Of a DNA stretch of 64,000 nucleotides, positions 35,501 to 50,500 are shown one piece after another (the stretch's first letter is position 1; every line of letters starts with the position of its first letter). The stretch is from Pisaster brevispinus (taxonomy: Eukaryota > Echinodermata > Asteroidea > Forcipulatida > Asteriidae), in NCBI GenBank assembly GCA_023634235.1, contig JAMKCF010000004.1:20554027-20618026 (forward strand), read 5' to 3'. A model generated the notes under the pieces. It was given only the letters and a program-made list of their open reading frames with translations, searched no databases and was not told the origin of the DNA. A program made the position numbers and the translations under genes.

Positions 35501-38500
35501 GTTCCCTTTCACTTGCTCTTCCACCCCGAATTTTAGGGGATTGTTGACAACTATTCTTGCACAATGTCAACATGTTTTTTTGTTTCGACCCTTTCGCCAT
35601 TTTCATGGCAGAGATTGTACACCAATAGAAGGACAGAATAATTGTAAGCTGGCCTATATATACCCGAAAGTCAAATGTTCACCTGTCTCGCTTTAAAATA
35701 AGAAAAATCGATTAAAGTTACTGTTACAGTCAGATTTTCCTGGGTAAAACTGGGTGGCATTTGAATAAAATGAATTAGAGCTGACCGAGAAAATCAATGT
35801 TCATGTAGTTCGAGTGGCTGATATTACTGTAGTATGAGCAGTTTAATGACAAAAGGATTTCTTAGTATTATGGTTTCAATCAGCGGCTATAATGAAATTG
35901 GGAATGAGCGGCTGTTTTCTTTGTCAGTTAACTAATTGCTCTGTTACTAAAATGAATTGAATTTTGCACAGATGTGGGGGTGCAGTAGAATAGAGTCTGT
36001 TGACCCGGTCTAGTTCGGCTAAAATATCCGATGTGATTTCTTCTTTCGACCTCAAAGTAAATTCCTTATGTGTACAGTCGACAATCGACAACCTTTCTTA
36101 CCCATGAAGCAGTGTCGGAAAAAACCTAAAAGTCCTGTCCCCAGTTTAACTTTGCTCAGAACCAGCGCTGCTTGACAACAATGTTGAAGAACTCTGTTAT
36201 AATAACTACTTTCAATAGCGTCAGTAATTAGTCGTAGGTTTCATTATATTAATCACTGTGTCTACAAAGCTACCTGTTTGTTTTGAAACTGAATTAATTA
36301 CCCATATCCCACCGGGACGCTTGTACATGGTTTATCAGATTATTTCAACTTGCTTCAACCAGATTGCCTTTGGTGTTGACAGACCTTGGTGGCGCTAAAG
36401 GGGTGGGGAAAATTTGGGCTTTTGAGATAAACAACTAAGAACACATGGGGAAATAAATGCCACCATGTACTGGAGGAATGATATCCGCATATTTATATCT
36501 GACTGTTTCAAACAGTCAGTTCATACTCATAGATTGTTCCAACTAGCACGGGTGTAAATCTCGTGGACATGTGGGAAAACTGCCCGCACTTGTTGGTGGT
36601 CAATAGGGTCAGCCCCCCCATAGCCATTTCCCCAAACCTCACCCTGAATCTCACATTCATGCAATTATAATACACTTGTGCTAAATTATTAGCTAATGCG
36701 TCGTAAAACAACAACACTAATCAATCAATCAAAACGAGCAGGCAAAAATTAGGTGATGACTTGTCTAAAAAGTAACATGTTTTGCCAGCACACTTTTATT
36801 TCTGATGAAAATTTAACGGACAACTAAACTAACTGTGCTGATAAAATACGTTAGAGTTGTGCGAACATCGGAGCAAATGACGGAGGTGTGTATGTATGCA
36901 ATAGCCTACCCCCTTATCTCTCGACTGATTTTGTTTTCCAAAAGCAGAACAACAGTTGGAAGAAAAAACGTAATGATCAGAATACTTTGCCTCAAAATAA
37001 AACTTATAACGGTTGCGAATGCACCGACAGTGTTCTAATCTTCAACAATTCACTGGGGCCTTTGATCGGGCCCTGGACCCCACACCGTTCGTAGGCTTCG
37101 TGATGCATGCTTGCATGCCTCTCAAGCTTCCACGAGTAAAGAAGAAAAAACACACGAACAGATGAGAATTCTCCTGCTCAAACACAGAAAGGCTCATGCA
37201 TAGGTTTGTTACTTGATCAATCACTTCCCTTGTGGTTTGACTTGAATATACAGAGAGCATCCCGTTTTCGAGGGGGCTAGTCGAGCCCCAGACCCTACTC
37301 CACGGCTATAGCCTTTGCATTATACGCTAACACATGCTCACATTAAGTTCACAGAACGACCTTGTCCTCTTACATGCCTTTAGCGGTAGTAAAACAAAAG
37401 TAGTAAACAAATATATGTGCGAAAATTACCTTTGCCCTAAAGGTAACCCAGTTAAATGTCTAATAGGGGGCCTACATCATGACCACTGCATTTGAAATGT
37501 CTTTGTACGCAGTGTTCCAATTATTTTTTCTTTAGGTTAATGTTCATTCACTCGTAGCCATGTTTGGTTTCATACCACACTACGATACATTTGCCCCTTT
37601 CTTGGGATACTTATAGGTAGGATTTTAGATTGTTTTTTTTTGTCAACGTATGCTTATTTAAAGGCCCCATTTTCAATAAAGATACAAAGAAAGTCACTTG
37701 TGAAAGTTTCAGCTGACAGTGACTTGTTGAGAAAAGAGCAAAAAACTGTCACCCTGTATTTTCATCAAGAACGTTGAACCCATCCGTCAGTGAGGTGACG
37801 CGGATACCAACTGCAACTTCGGCTACAGCATTAACAAACGGACACCACGGAAGTTTGAATCTCCAAAACTCGCCTTGAGTTTCACAGAACTTGAGTTTCA
37901 CGCTTGAACTCTTTTGATCAACACCAAGGTACTCCTGCTTCTGGTGCCCAACATTTTCGATGATACTTTTATTCTAATCAAGGGGGCATTTTGGGTAACA
38001 AATTCAGAGTCATGCCATATCAAAGTAATGCCATATCTTCAAGCTCTCATACCTGCCAGCGCAGTACAGTATGCTATTTTCAAACGGTAACCTATACATA
38101 TAACATGTTTGCTCTCCTAGTTTACGAGTACTCTAAACGAAATTCGACTCCGTGCGTAGATGTCACACTTTGATTAATCAGTTCGTGAATCGAAGCCCAT
38201 AATTGTGCCTTAATTGTACATTACATACATCAACATGACTATCTGTCGCTAATGCACGCTTGAACTCTATTGATCAACACCAAGGTAGTCCTCCTTCTGA
38301 TGCCCAATTAAAGACTAGTCTAGAGTCGATATTTTATTGGGCATTTCATGGAAATATGAAATGAACGTGAGCCGCTTAGACTTAGAGACGAATTACATGA
38401 TCAGCCTAAGCTTTTCGTAAAGCAGCCCGACGGGCTAATAAACTGCATATTTTATAACTTGCCCACAGGAAGTTTTAGCAGCTCAGATTTTAAAATAATT

Positions 38501-41500
38501 GTATGTATTGTGATAACTGTATTCTCTCTGATGTATGAACGGTAGCGATAACAAATAGTTTAATGGTCGAATGAAGTCGAACTAAAAGTCACACACGAAA
38601 ATAAATTAGACAATTTTCAAGGCAGATTATTCAAATCTGAAAAGGATGAAATGTGAGCATTGTAAACAAAGAGGATGCAGTTTTTTTAATATGGACCTTT
38701 GGGCAAATTGAGAAGAGGTGTTAATTTTTAAAATATAAATAAATATTGAGCGTGCATGAATGTTTATTCTGTAAATGTAGCGTGAAGCTGAATGCTGAAT
38801 GAGTATGGCAGTGTATAGAGCAAAATGCACAAGACAACATTAGAACAAGTGCTTTAATAATAATAATAATAGTGGCTTTTTATATAGCGCTCATATCCGT
38901 CTCTCAGTGACGCTCAAGGCGCTTCAACATTAATTATTTTCCTGCAAGGTATGTCCTGCTACGTTTGAAGTATGAGACCTACTCCTTTACATAGCACCAT
39001 GTAATGGTTTACAAGGTGCTGTGGCGCAATATGCAGCCGATCAAACCAGGAACACCGGGGCGAACCCCTTCTCTTTTCAATAACTGCACTGGGTTCTTTT
39101 ACGTGCTTTACACAACACACGGGACCAACGGCTTTACGTCCCATCCGAAGGGCGAAGCAATAATGGTAAAGTGTCTTGCTTAAAGACACAAGTGTCACGA
39201 CCGGGACTCGAACCCACACTCTGCTGATCAGAAACACCAGAGTTTGAGTCCGGTGCTCTTATCCGCTCGGCCGCGAGCGGATATGTGGCTGAAACACTTT
39301 CCAAAATTGTGTGTACTGTGTACTTTTTACATACAATTCCTCACCCACATTTAAACTGTGCCTTAAGCATGTACATGAATTTAGTTATGCTCTAAATTAA
39401 CACTCAAATATGTAAGTGTTGAATCAAACCTAGTCGGTAAACAATATATAATGTATTGAAAACCACTCAATTGTATCCACATTTCGTTGCTTTCATTTTG
39501 GCTAATCAGTTGTCGTTACATAACATAAATCATAATTGAGTTCACATCAGGATTTATTTTATGTAGTCAGGAAAGTACAATCAATATCATTCGGCTAAAG
39601 CCTGACTTTTGTATCCTATTTTTTTCTTCTTTTAAGAATTGCTAATTAAAAGCACATATAGGCCTTTATATATTCTGATTTTAAAACAGACAGTTTCCTT
39701 TGGCGTCAGTAAGCTTGACTTGATAAGTTGATATTCTACTAGTTAGCTATTCCCACCTTGTTCATAATCACCCAAATTGATAAACTTAACTATCACTGGG
39801 AACCGTGCATTCTGGACGCTGTGTAACCCTCTACATAATCACTGTACCACCCGTAGCTGATGGAAGGCTGGAGATGCAGTTTTGTTTGCAAGACACTTGC
39901 AGTAAATTTACAAAATCATTGTTCGTAAGATATACCCCAGGCTTATTTTTTTTCGAACAATTTTGTCCTTTTCGTTAATCATTGAATGTCAGTATATTTC
40001 ATGTTCACTTGTAATATTTGCCTGTCAATAAACAGCTAGTTGCGATAATTGTTTATACGGTCATAATTAATGAACACACTAGTTTTTAAGTATTTAATAG
40101 GTATCAAAATGCAAACTGTAATTTGTTATTGATGAGCGTATAGAACAAAAGTCACCTCATCAAACAGAAATTCCATAGATTGATGTCGGTAAGAGACTAT
40201 GCGCTAATGTCTCGTCATTTTAAAGTGACACAACTGTAAAGGGAGGAAATTGAAAACGGTTTTGATTTTGTTCAACAAATACATTTGTATTTTAAATTAT
40301 TTCTAATTTTGTTTAATCAAGCTGTATGATGGTTATTCGGCTCCGCTCAAAGCTTGCGTTGGCTCACTTTGGGCGACTAGTCATGTTTTCCGATTTAAGG
40401 TTGTGCTGTTTTTTCTTTATGATTTTAGTTTCTCTTACAGTGTAAGCAATCCCTTTCTATGTCCAGCTTAGCTGCTGTGAAAAGCCGCCACATTATCAAC
40501 TTATAAAAGATTACAACTTATCGAACATAATCAGACTTCAGTTGGCTTTTCCCATGCCTGCATAACAAAATAAATTGTTTCAGTAATTAAGGTTTTCTGC
40601 TTTTGCAGTATTTAGGTGACCGTGAGAAGGAAAAAGAAACGGTTTTAATCCATGCAGCCTTATACCATCATTGTTTATATACCTGTTTTTTATGACAACA
40701 CTGAGCCTAGTAAACAACGAATAGGCCTACATCTGCAACCACATACTGGTATGCTAATTTGGTAAGGTCGCGAGCACCTATTTCAGTAGTTCCACTGCAA
40801 AATGGTTTCAGTGTTGTCTTTTCCAACAACTGCACCGTATCATTCGTTCTTTATTTTGGCCTACACATAATCATGGCTTATTATGCAGGCTTCGTTTGAC
40901 GCCACTCGGGCCTGTGTTCAAAAGTTAATTAATCTCTATTACAATATGAACCATATTAACGACAAAGCTGGTCTAATACGAAACACTTAATTCCACAGAG
41001 AATGAATCAAGGCTTGATTTATTTCCATCATACATTATTCAAGGCATTTGTATTGTGCACAAAGCACAATGCGGGTGCGAAGGTTTCGGTTACAGTCTTT
41101 GTTTTCATGGATTCTGTTGGACATTTTTGTTATTCACAAGTTTTTGTTAAGAAACGTGTGCGGTAAAATGTGAATCTGAATATCTGTTTAAATTGAAACT
41201 GATGCAGTTGGCGGCTGTAATAAACGACAGACGTGTATTTTTCATTTTTCTCTTTAACAAAACAACGTGTTCCTTTACACTGTGGGAGTATCGAGTATTA
41301 TGTTACATGTTCATGTATTTTGAATCGCCACAAACAACATCTGTGAACATTTGTGAAATATTTGCTGAAACGCAACTATTCGGAAATCGTCGTCTGAATT
41401 TTTGTTTTCAAAATCCAAAACAATGAAGGTATTCTGTTTCCTCAAAATGCAATTTCGTTTTCTCGAAACATTATTTTTGGACCCCCCAAATTTAATGTAA

Positions 41501-44500
41501 ATTGTTGATGTTTTTAAATATTTTTTTTAAAATTCAGCCTTTGAGCTGCGTTGACAGTTTGTTGATACTAATCTATCTAGAAAGAGTAATTCTATTTGTC
41601 TGAACGAAATACTATTGCATGTTAACGAAATAATTTTGAGGAAACGAAATAGGCCCTACTTTTGCATGTGAACGAAATAATTTTTAAGGAACAAAATAGT
41701 ACGAGGTACATGTTAACGAAATCGTTTTGAGGGGACGAAATAATTATTAGAGGGAAGAAATATTTTTTCAAGGGAACGAAATACATTTATTGTTATTACT
41801 TATTTGTGTTATAGGCCTACCCGTCCTACGTTTTCATCACTTGGGGGGGGGGGTCTGTATTAAAGTAAACATAGGTGATTAATTGAATGGAAACCCATTA
41901 GATTTCGTTACCTTGGTAACGCTTAATAATTTCAAGTAACCGGTGAATTGTGTACATGTGAATACATTTAATATACACCGGAACAATAACATATTTATTT
42001 GAAAGCCGAAAATGCCTTTGGATATTGAGTCAACTCATCGAAAAACGTACACACCAACTAAATAGAAAAGTGGCCCTAAGGGTAAATGGGATGATTTCAG
42101 AAGTTCAAAGTATAGGGCCAGCCGCTTTGTCCTGAAAAAAAAAACACCACACACTCCAAAGTAAACCCATGAATTAATAGATAATAACTTTGAAACAAGT
42201 TCGCTTTTTCACGCAGAGAAATCACACGCGCGGTCGTAGTGGGGATGTTTGTTCCTGATCTTGCACGACGTCTGCATTATTAAGTCCTGGCAAATTGGAC
42301 CAGTCGGAAACTAATACTGTCATTCTGGTTATTAGTGGTTTAGGTCTTCATCCCATCGTCCTATGACAAGACAGTCCATCATTTTGTACTGCGTGCCCCG
42401 TCCACTTTAACGCTATGCTGTTAAATGACAGGACGAGCCTAAACAATGCATGATATATCTTGATTCTCACTAATCAATGTGTAATACGCGCATAGCCACT
42501 ACAAATGACGTGGATACTAAACAAGATCAGTCAAATTAAAAGCAAAGCTTGATTGAAATAGCCTATAGCGTGTGTAGGCCTAAGTAGTCCCACTCTTCCG
42601 GTTGAGATGTTTTCTTCCGTTTGAACGTCTTTAGGATGTTGGCGTAAATTAGCTAGACACCAATTACAATAGTCTGATCATATACAGAAACTGATGAAAC
42701 ATGGCAGCAGGGATGAGTTTTTGCAGGAGTAATTTGGGGTGATATCCTCTCCACGTTGACAGATATTTCTGGAGGATACTGGCTTCTAATTATGGACTTT
42801 GTAATCGATGAGCTTTCTGATTGAAAGTAATTCACGCTTTAAAAAAATGCAAATCGTGCGCTTTGTCTTTATAGGTAGTACACTGTAAACAAATAGTCAC
42901 ATAACCAGTTTTTAATAGTCAAGCGACTAGTTTTTCCTCGTCTTTCCATGGTGTCTGAATCGACAAAGTTGATTGGTCAAGCGACCTAAACGTTTAGTCA
43001 TAAACGAACCGACTAAGCAAATGACTAGTTTTTACTCCTTGGTTTATTTCAAGTCAAAACGAAGAGAAAAGTGTGTGGTAAAAACAAACTCGTCACAAGT
43101 TTAGGAAACTCCATTGTTCAAACCTAAAAATCTTTAAAATGCAACATGTACCACATAAAAAGCAAGAATGTGGCGGGTAATACCGCACTGTTTGTGTACA
43201 TTTCAATCATTTGTAGCCAAAAATAAACTGGCACTGTTTACAGTAATTTACAGATAATAGAATCGGCAAAAAGGATAAAAACATCATTGTTTTATAGTTT
43301 CAGTCTGAACGCTTACAATTTACGAAGTTCATCTAGACCCAATTTTGCTGTTAAATAATGTACACAACTGCTCCATAGGAACATACAAAATAACTTGACA
43401 AAACAGAAACTGAGATTTCATTCTCAAAAACGTTAGACTCGTGATTGTAATGAAACTTTCACAACGTTGTTTTAAGATGTCTATTTTGAAAACTAGATGG
43501 TTGGAGTGAATGCATTCATCCCAAAATCAATCCTGTATTGTATCTTTAAAAGTATAATTCATAAATGCGCACATTATCAAAGCTGTCAAAAAGGAAGAAA
43601 CATTTGTACTTGCACACAATACCCTTATCTTGAACTGTCATAAAACAAATGAGACACGCTAACCCCTAGAACGGGAAATACGGGGAAGATCATTTTACAG
43701 TAATCTTAGCTATAAGCTATTGATGGATTCAGCACTTGATTCAACATTTTTTCTTTAAGTCAACTCTCCTTACAAGAGCACTTTTACAAAAAGGCTCTGG
43801 TTGGAAGATAGTAAATGTTAGGTCCCTATACCCTGGTTTACAATCGCTACTGTTACAGCAAGGTACTGTTAGAAGGAGGAAACCAGACCAGTTCGCCAGG
43901 GCCCAATTTCATAGAGCTGCTTAAGCACCAAAATTTGCTAAGCACAATAAAATGTTGCTTACCCAAATAAGGTTACCAGCCAAACTACAACGTCACGTGT
44001 ACAATTTGTGACTGGTATCCTGCTCATTTCTGCTTAGCAGGAAATTGTCAAGCATTATTTTCTGCTTAAGCAGCTCTATGAAATTGGGCCCAGTTCTCTG
44101 AATGAGGAGAATCGAATGAAGGCTATGCTTGCCGAGTACTCAGAATAATACATCAGTCTTCAAACTGCTACCTGATTCATTTTACATGTGTATTTCTTTG
44201 TGTTTGTGATGAAGACCCAGGAGTACACAATGTGCTGTGACAGGCTCTCGAATTGCTCCACTTCAGATAGCTGAAAAAAGATTGGATAAACAAACATTTA
44301 ATAATACATAACAATTATACAAATTATATGAGCCTAATGTCTATCTCGTAATGAACAGGAAAAAAGAAACGTAAAATATTAAACTTTTAGGCGCATTGCA
44401 GTTTGTTTCGGCAAAGGGTGTATTGAGATTGGAATGAAATGTTGTAGTGTAAGGTATGAACGTGTTCGTGCTCTTGTGGTCGATGGAAGCGGTGTGTCAG

Positions 44501-47500
44501 GTGCCTAAAATCAATCTTGTAACGACTTGAGTTATCAAGTTCCTTTGGAGAGATAATGTCGCCATTTTATCGGATTGTATATACATGTATAAAAGCGATT
44601 CTGTACACCTTATCACATTGTCTGATATAGAGAACTACCTGTTTTGATTCATACTTTATGAGGGAGTTCAGCATAATCCCGCTGCCCAAAGCGCTCATCT
44701 TGCAACAACAGGGACAAACGTTGTTTCTGTAAAGACGGCAGAATGTTATGTCGCAAAAGGGACTTCAAGGTTAAATTCAGTTTTGTGGTGCACTCATTTC
44801 CCAACAGATAGAGTCCTATTAAATGAAAGTGGAGAATGAGTGCATCACAAAACTGTATTTGACCATAGAGCCCTCCTTCAGGCTGCTGTGTATAGTAAAA
44901 CAACGGAATTATACTGGCATGCACCAACTGCTCGAATGTGTTCTTTTCCATTTGACGGCCTGTTTTCCGCTTGCCGGAACATAGCAAACGTTTAAACAAA
45001 TGTTCACTTTAGTGAAACCGATTATATAGAAGCGCAAAACGGCACGTTCGATTTCAATACTTGTTCTTTAAATTTTCTAGTTCTTACTTAGCCCTGTTAT
45101 TCATAAAAAACACAAATTTTCTTTGTTCAACCCCAAATCATAAAAAAACAAATTACCCAGTCAGTTTCTGGTAATGTGGTTTATAACTTGATATAAGTCG
45201 CATCCCCTGACTGCTGCTTCCCAGGTTGTATCGTAAACTTGGGTGCAATCCCTGGCTACACGGCAGTAACAGGTTGAATGACTTCTGACTGGCACCCCCA
45301 AAAAGGATATTGACGAATAGGGAGATCACCAACATAGGGCTAGTTGGCTCATCAGTTGGTAGATCGCCAGCACGTTAAACCGGAGGTCGTTGGTTCAAAT
45401 CCCGCTCTAGTCAATTTGTCTTTGTTCAACCCAAAATCATTAACAAAAATTACCCGGTTAGTTTCCCTTATGGTTTATTACTTGATATAATAATAATACA
45501 AAAAGAAACGCCTGCCCTTGCAGTAACTGGGTTAGAGTTCATGAATCCCATATACAGCCACAGGCTATATGATCATGGCGGTAGTGCCACTTTAAAACAT
45601 CTTGACATTCAATTCTTGAGGCAAATTGGCAAAAAGTTAATGACTGTTTTATTTGCAGGTATTCATCGTGCTGAACCAGTATGGCGTGTTTTACAATGAG
45701 TTGATGGAGGACCTGTCTATCCGAGTGTTATTTACAAACACGATTCTCAACCCTGCTATTTATGGCTTGTTCAACAAAACCTACCGGCATGGCTACTCTT
45801 ACTTTGTCAGGAGGCTTTTTTACTTCGCCCTCTGTAGATTGATTAAGGAACCGAAAGGTATGTATTCAAGACTTTCTGTCTTAGTAGCTTCACTCATAAA
45901 AACAGATTTGTTCAAGAGCAAACTACATAATTATTCCAGCTATACTTCGGATTAATTTCAGCACTGTTTAGATTTTTAAATTATGCTGTTGCCTTGCTGT
46001 ACATTCTCTTCAGTTAAAGATGCTAGGTCCGATTTTTGGCCGATTTACCCGAAAGTTTAAATTACAATTTTAAATTCTTATTGATTTGAGAAAGTTTCAT
46101 TAAAGGTAATTTTGAAACACAGGCGGTATAAGCCCGATTATTTTCGGAACGAAAATTAAAACTAGCGTGCCAAAACATTATATAATACATTTAGGGCATA
46201 ACATCGGCTGTAATAAACTTAATTTCGAGGTAAAACTGTTTGATATATTATTTCATTCCCTCGAAATAGATAAATTATTTCGTATTGGACTATCATTTCG
46301 TTCCTTCTGAACGATTAAGCGGGTACAGAGCCCTTTATATGCTGACAAGAATATGTTTCTGAGATCTTGCCGAGTACCTTTCCAAGATCGCCGTAACACC
46401 AACAGCCGTTTTCTTAATAATTAAATTGAAGCTTAACATGTACGGGAGATGGAGACGAGAATTGTTAATAATAATACTTCACACTGAGGCTCAATCCCAG
46501 CAGGTGTCAGGCCCTTCAATTCAATTTCAGCAAAGCTCCCCCTTAATGCTGATTTAACAATCGGAACTGAATCATCTTGTACGTTGACGAGGCTCAGATA
46601 CTTGGCATTAAAGGCTTCCAAATAACCTTAAAAAGGGATGCCCGACTCAATGACTACGTAAAAACCATTACAGAAGCGGTCTAGTTCACTGGACCCAAAC
46701 TCAGCAGCAGATTGTGGGTTCGAATCCCGGTCATGACACTTGTGCCCCTGAGTAAGGCACTATAACCATAGGGCCTAATTGGTTCGTAAAAAGTTGGGAA
46801 GGTAGTGCACTCTGCTCTACCAACCAGGCTCCTAGTGGATGATACCCATGCCTACATCCTTACGGACTGTGAAGGGGGTAAACCCTGGCCCCGTTCCCAC
46901 TGGACCCCGCATTGATCGCGCAATTCGAGAAAAGGGCGATCAGACCCCGCAATTTCTCGAAAAGGGCGATCAAAGGGCGATCAAGCGTAAGTGGGAACGC
47001 GAGGGCGATCAGGATCAGACCCCGCAAATTTGATCCACCTCGGGAGTAGGATTAAAGCGGGATCTGATCGCCCTAGTGGATTAATGGGCGATCAAAAGTC
47101 TAGTGGGAACGCAAAGGGCGATCAGACCCCGCAATTTGAGGGCGAACATCCGGTACGGTAGGCCCGAATGGCGCGAGTGTTTATTTGAGAAAATGTTTCT
47201 TCTAGTAGTACCTGTCGACTTGTTGGTGATGGTCTTCAGTGATTGCCGTTTCGAACATAAGGGCATACATGACGAATTTTCGTCGCAGAAAAAGCAACCG
47301 TCGCTCATTTCTCCGACGTCTACAATGTCTTCGATGTCGAGAACGAAGCTCAAAAAAAGCTGATATTCTAATATTTATATTCTGAAGACGTAGATGATGG
47401 CGCAACAAAATAAATGGCACAAAAAAGTCCATCATGTCGGTCAACAGTAGTCAGTATACAGTACATGTACTATCATGACAAAAAAAATGGCGACTGCCGC

Positions 47501-50500
47501 GCGCGCGTAGTAGAGGAGCCACCCACACTGTGTGGTCGCCATAGATACGTTGCGCCTGCGCACTGCCCACTTGGTCGACCTGCGTTGGTGAACTTTGAAT
47601 CCACTTCCGTTCCCAAAAGGGAGATCAGAGCGCGATCATACTCTAGTGGGAACGCGACCGCGATTCACGTCTGCGACTAATCCTTTTGCGGGGTCAGGAT
47701 CTCGTAATTGTGGATCCAGTGGGAACGCGGTCCCTGTTTCAGCCCCAGGAGTAGGTGGCAACGATGCCCCTGGTGACAGTTGATTTGGGTCGACAGGCCA
47801 AACCAGTTAAATGTAGCCCTTACCTTGAAATGGTCGTCTGGCCTTATGATGTTAGGCTATATCTCATAAAAAAGAAGATTACATTTCATGGAAAAGACTA
47901 ATCATCCATATGCGTCAGGTATATTACATTTTGGAGCGTCGCGGCATGGTAAAATTAAGGATGACATGTGACGCGTGTTCCGCCAATCAAATGACAAGGA
48001 TCTGTGTATGTGGTTATAAAAGTATATTCGTAAGATAATTCGGAAAAGATGCACCGTAAAACTTTAGTTTTCATATCCTTAAAAACCAATTGGCACATCA
48101 AGGGCTCCGTACCTTCTATAAACTCTTTCGTTCCCTCGATACAGGCTATTTTGCTGAGGGAACGAGATAATATTTCGAATGAATTACCCTTTTTTAAACC
48201 TGTCTTTTACCTGATTTTCTTAATCTGTCCCTTGGGGGGCTTTGTACACTCTTGCATTTAAGTTTAACAAACTGACACCATTTCAGAATCACTTACTGCA
48301 CTCGTCTTTCAAAAGGGCTATAGCAAAACTGGAGCTACAATTTGATACCTTGCATGACGTTAACCTTGTCGCCTATGTTCACTCTATTCAGTGTGGTTTG
48401 GTAGAGAGAACAAGATACGAAGAAGGCCAGCCCGGAAGCAGAAACACAATCCCGGTATCACATACCACCATGCAATCTGCATAACAGCATGCTTTGTGTG
48501 ATAACGCTTCTCAATTTTCAAAGCTAACCCTTTTAGCTCATTCAATTTTTTAGAATTGTTTTCCAGTTGTCTATTTCCTTGTTGCTTATAGTAGCTTAGC
48601 TAAGGCCTTTACTTTTTAGAACAAATTTCTGTTGATTATAAGTATAGGTTTCTCCTGTTATTTCGGCGAATAAGAGTCAAATTTTATTTTTATGCATTCG
48701 TACTTTAAAGTGACTTTGCCTTTGTAGTTGAATTTCATTTTGACGCATTCAAATGTTATATCGTTGTATTCAACTTAATGTATAATTAGTCGTTCGTTTT
48801 AGCCATGCGAAATCGACATTCAATTTAGAATAGGCGCGCTTTCCACCAGATTGTTTCTTTCGTTACGTTTTGCGACAATAAGCAAACAAAATGAGTGCAA
48901 TGTTTCTTTTTCTTAAGTGTTTTAACTTTTTTTGCTAACATCAGTTATTGGACAATTTTAAGGATCTATGTGTCATTGTTTTTTGTAAGGGTCTTTTATT
49001 CTCCATTGTGTTTTCCTAATCATCTATCTATTGGGGGAGCCGTTTGGTTAATGGTACCGTTATACCTCTGCGTACGTTTCTTCACAGATTCTTAAGTTTG
49101 TAGTTGGATAGTTATACTAGCAATCGTTGTCAGAGAGCATCAGGAAAGTGATTCTCATACAATAAGTGAACCTTTTTTATACCTTTTAAAATCCAAAGAA
49201 AAGGCCACGTTCATTGTAGATTAACGACGCGTCAGTGGAAGACTTTGGAACACCTAGGTAGCAGCCGACTTACCAGGGGATAAATTGCCATTGTTCACGT
49301 AGTTCTGAGCATGTGCACATTACCGAGAACAATGGATCTGGTATTTCTGTCTGCTGCCACCTAGCGTCCCAGAAGTCCCCCATTCAGCTGCACAATTCCC
49401 ACAATGACTGTTCGAATTTGAATGCTGTTCAAGTGGATTGCTAAAACTGAATGGATATCTGTCTTAATTGCCTGACGCAAATGATCATTTGCTTGCATAT
49501 TATTTGAAATCGAATGATTTAGTGTTATCGAATTGAGTAGCTTTCATATTCGTGCGAAACGCGACGCTTAAATTGGCCGCTTACTTGCCGAAATTGACAG
49601 GGAAAACCTAGGCCTATATTACTTTTTCCTAAACCCCCTTTTTTGCCGTGTGTAGCTTAGCTAAAGCATTGCTTTTTGTGGCAACGTTATGCTGCTTTTC
49701 TTTGTCATTTGTAACCCAACCCTAAATCAGGTCTGCATAAAGCATCAATCCATGTAAATTCACAAAAGCATGCTATTCGACAGGTATGGTCTACAAATAA
49801 TGGATGTTTATGAGTGCAATGGTGAGAATAGGTCCTATTTGTATGAGTTGAATGAAACAGCCATCTTTCAACGAATGAATATACATGCAAAGTCTCCCCA
49901 TTGCACGAATGCTGAGTGCATTATTTGTAACATCCATGTCTTTTTGTCATTATATTGATTGGGATAAAACTATAAGAGTAAACAAACTATACAATATTGT
50001 AATCTAGCATCCACCACGAGGGCGTTTTGTTCTGACGCATGGTGTGTCTAGCATTTAGTCAAACAGGGTGGTACCAAAACGCATAATTTGTGACATAGCC
50101 GTGTAATGGTTTGATTGAATGCCACGTGACCTGCAATCCTGTAATCAAATGACAAAGATCTAATTGGGTGTAAAATTATGCTTGACTGCTTGACTGATGG
50201 TTTTAACTACGACATCCCTGAGCGTTCCATAAAAAAAGACCGCTCCGGGATCACCAAGGGAGTCGTAGTTTTAACCATAGCACGAGTAAAAGATATATTA
50301 CAGAATATTATTAGTTTTATAACACCCCATATACATGCACATAGATACTGCATACTGTATACATACAGTTATTAAATGATAGATCAAGCCAGTACATTGT
50401 AGACAGCTTTGCTTGTACATGTACATGTAGCTTCACCATCTCTGAACATTTATTTTGTTTTATTCAGTTTACTAACTTTTTTTCTTGTCACACGAGATGT

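Larger units (their letters stand above)
33410..45658 (+). other. GPCR intron 1 (12.2 kb)
   Basis: A GT-AG intron splitting TM6 after residue 275. No independent gene was recognised in it. It contains a hairpin (33,509-33,595), MITEs (34,797-35,127 and 43,899-44,091), a SINE (38,855-39,290), a 'gaacgaaat' repeat (41,620-41,790), a fold-back (44,770-44,863) and a tRNA-like sequence (45,337-45,412). 35,700-38,850 and 39,300-41,600 hold nothing further that I can name. Confidence 0.75.
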
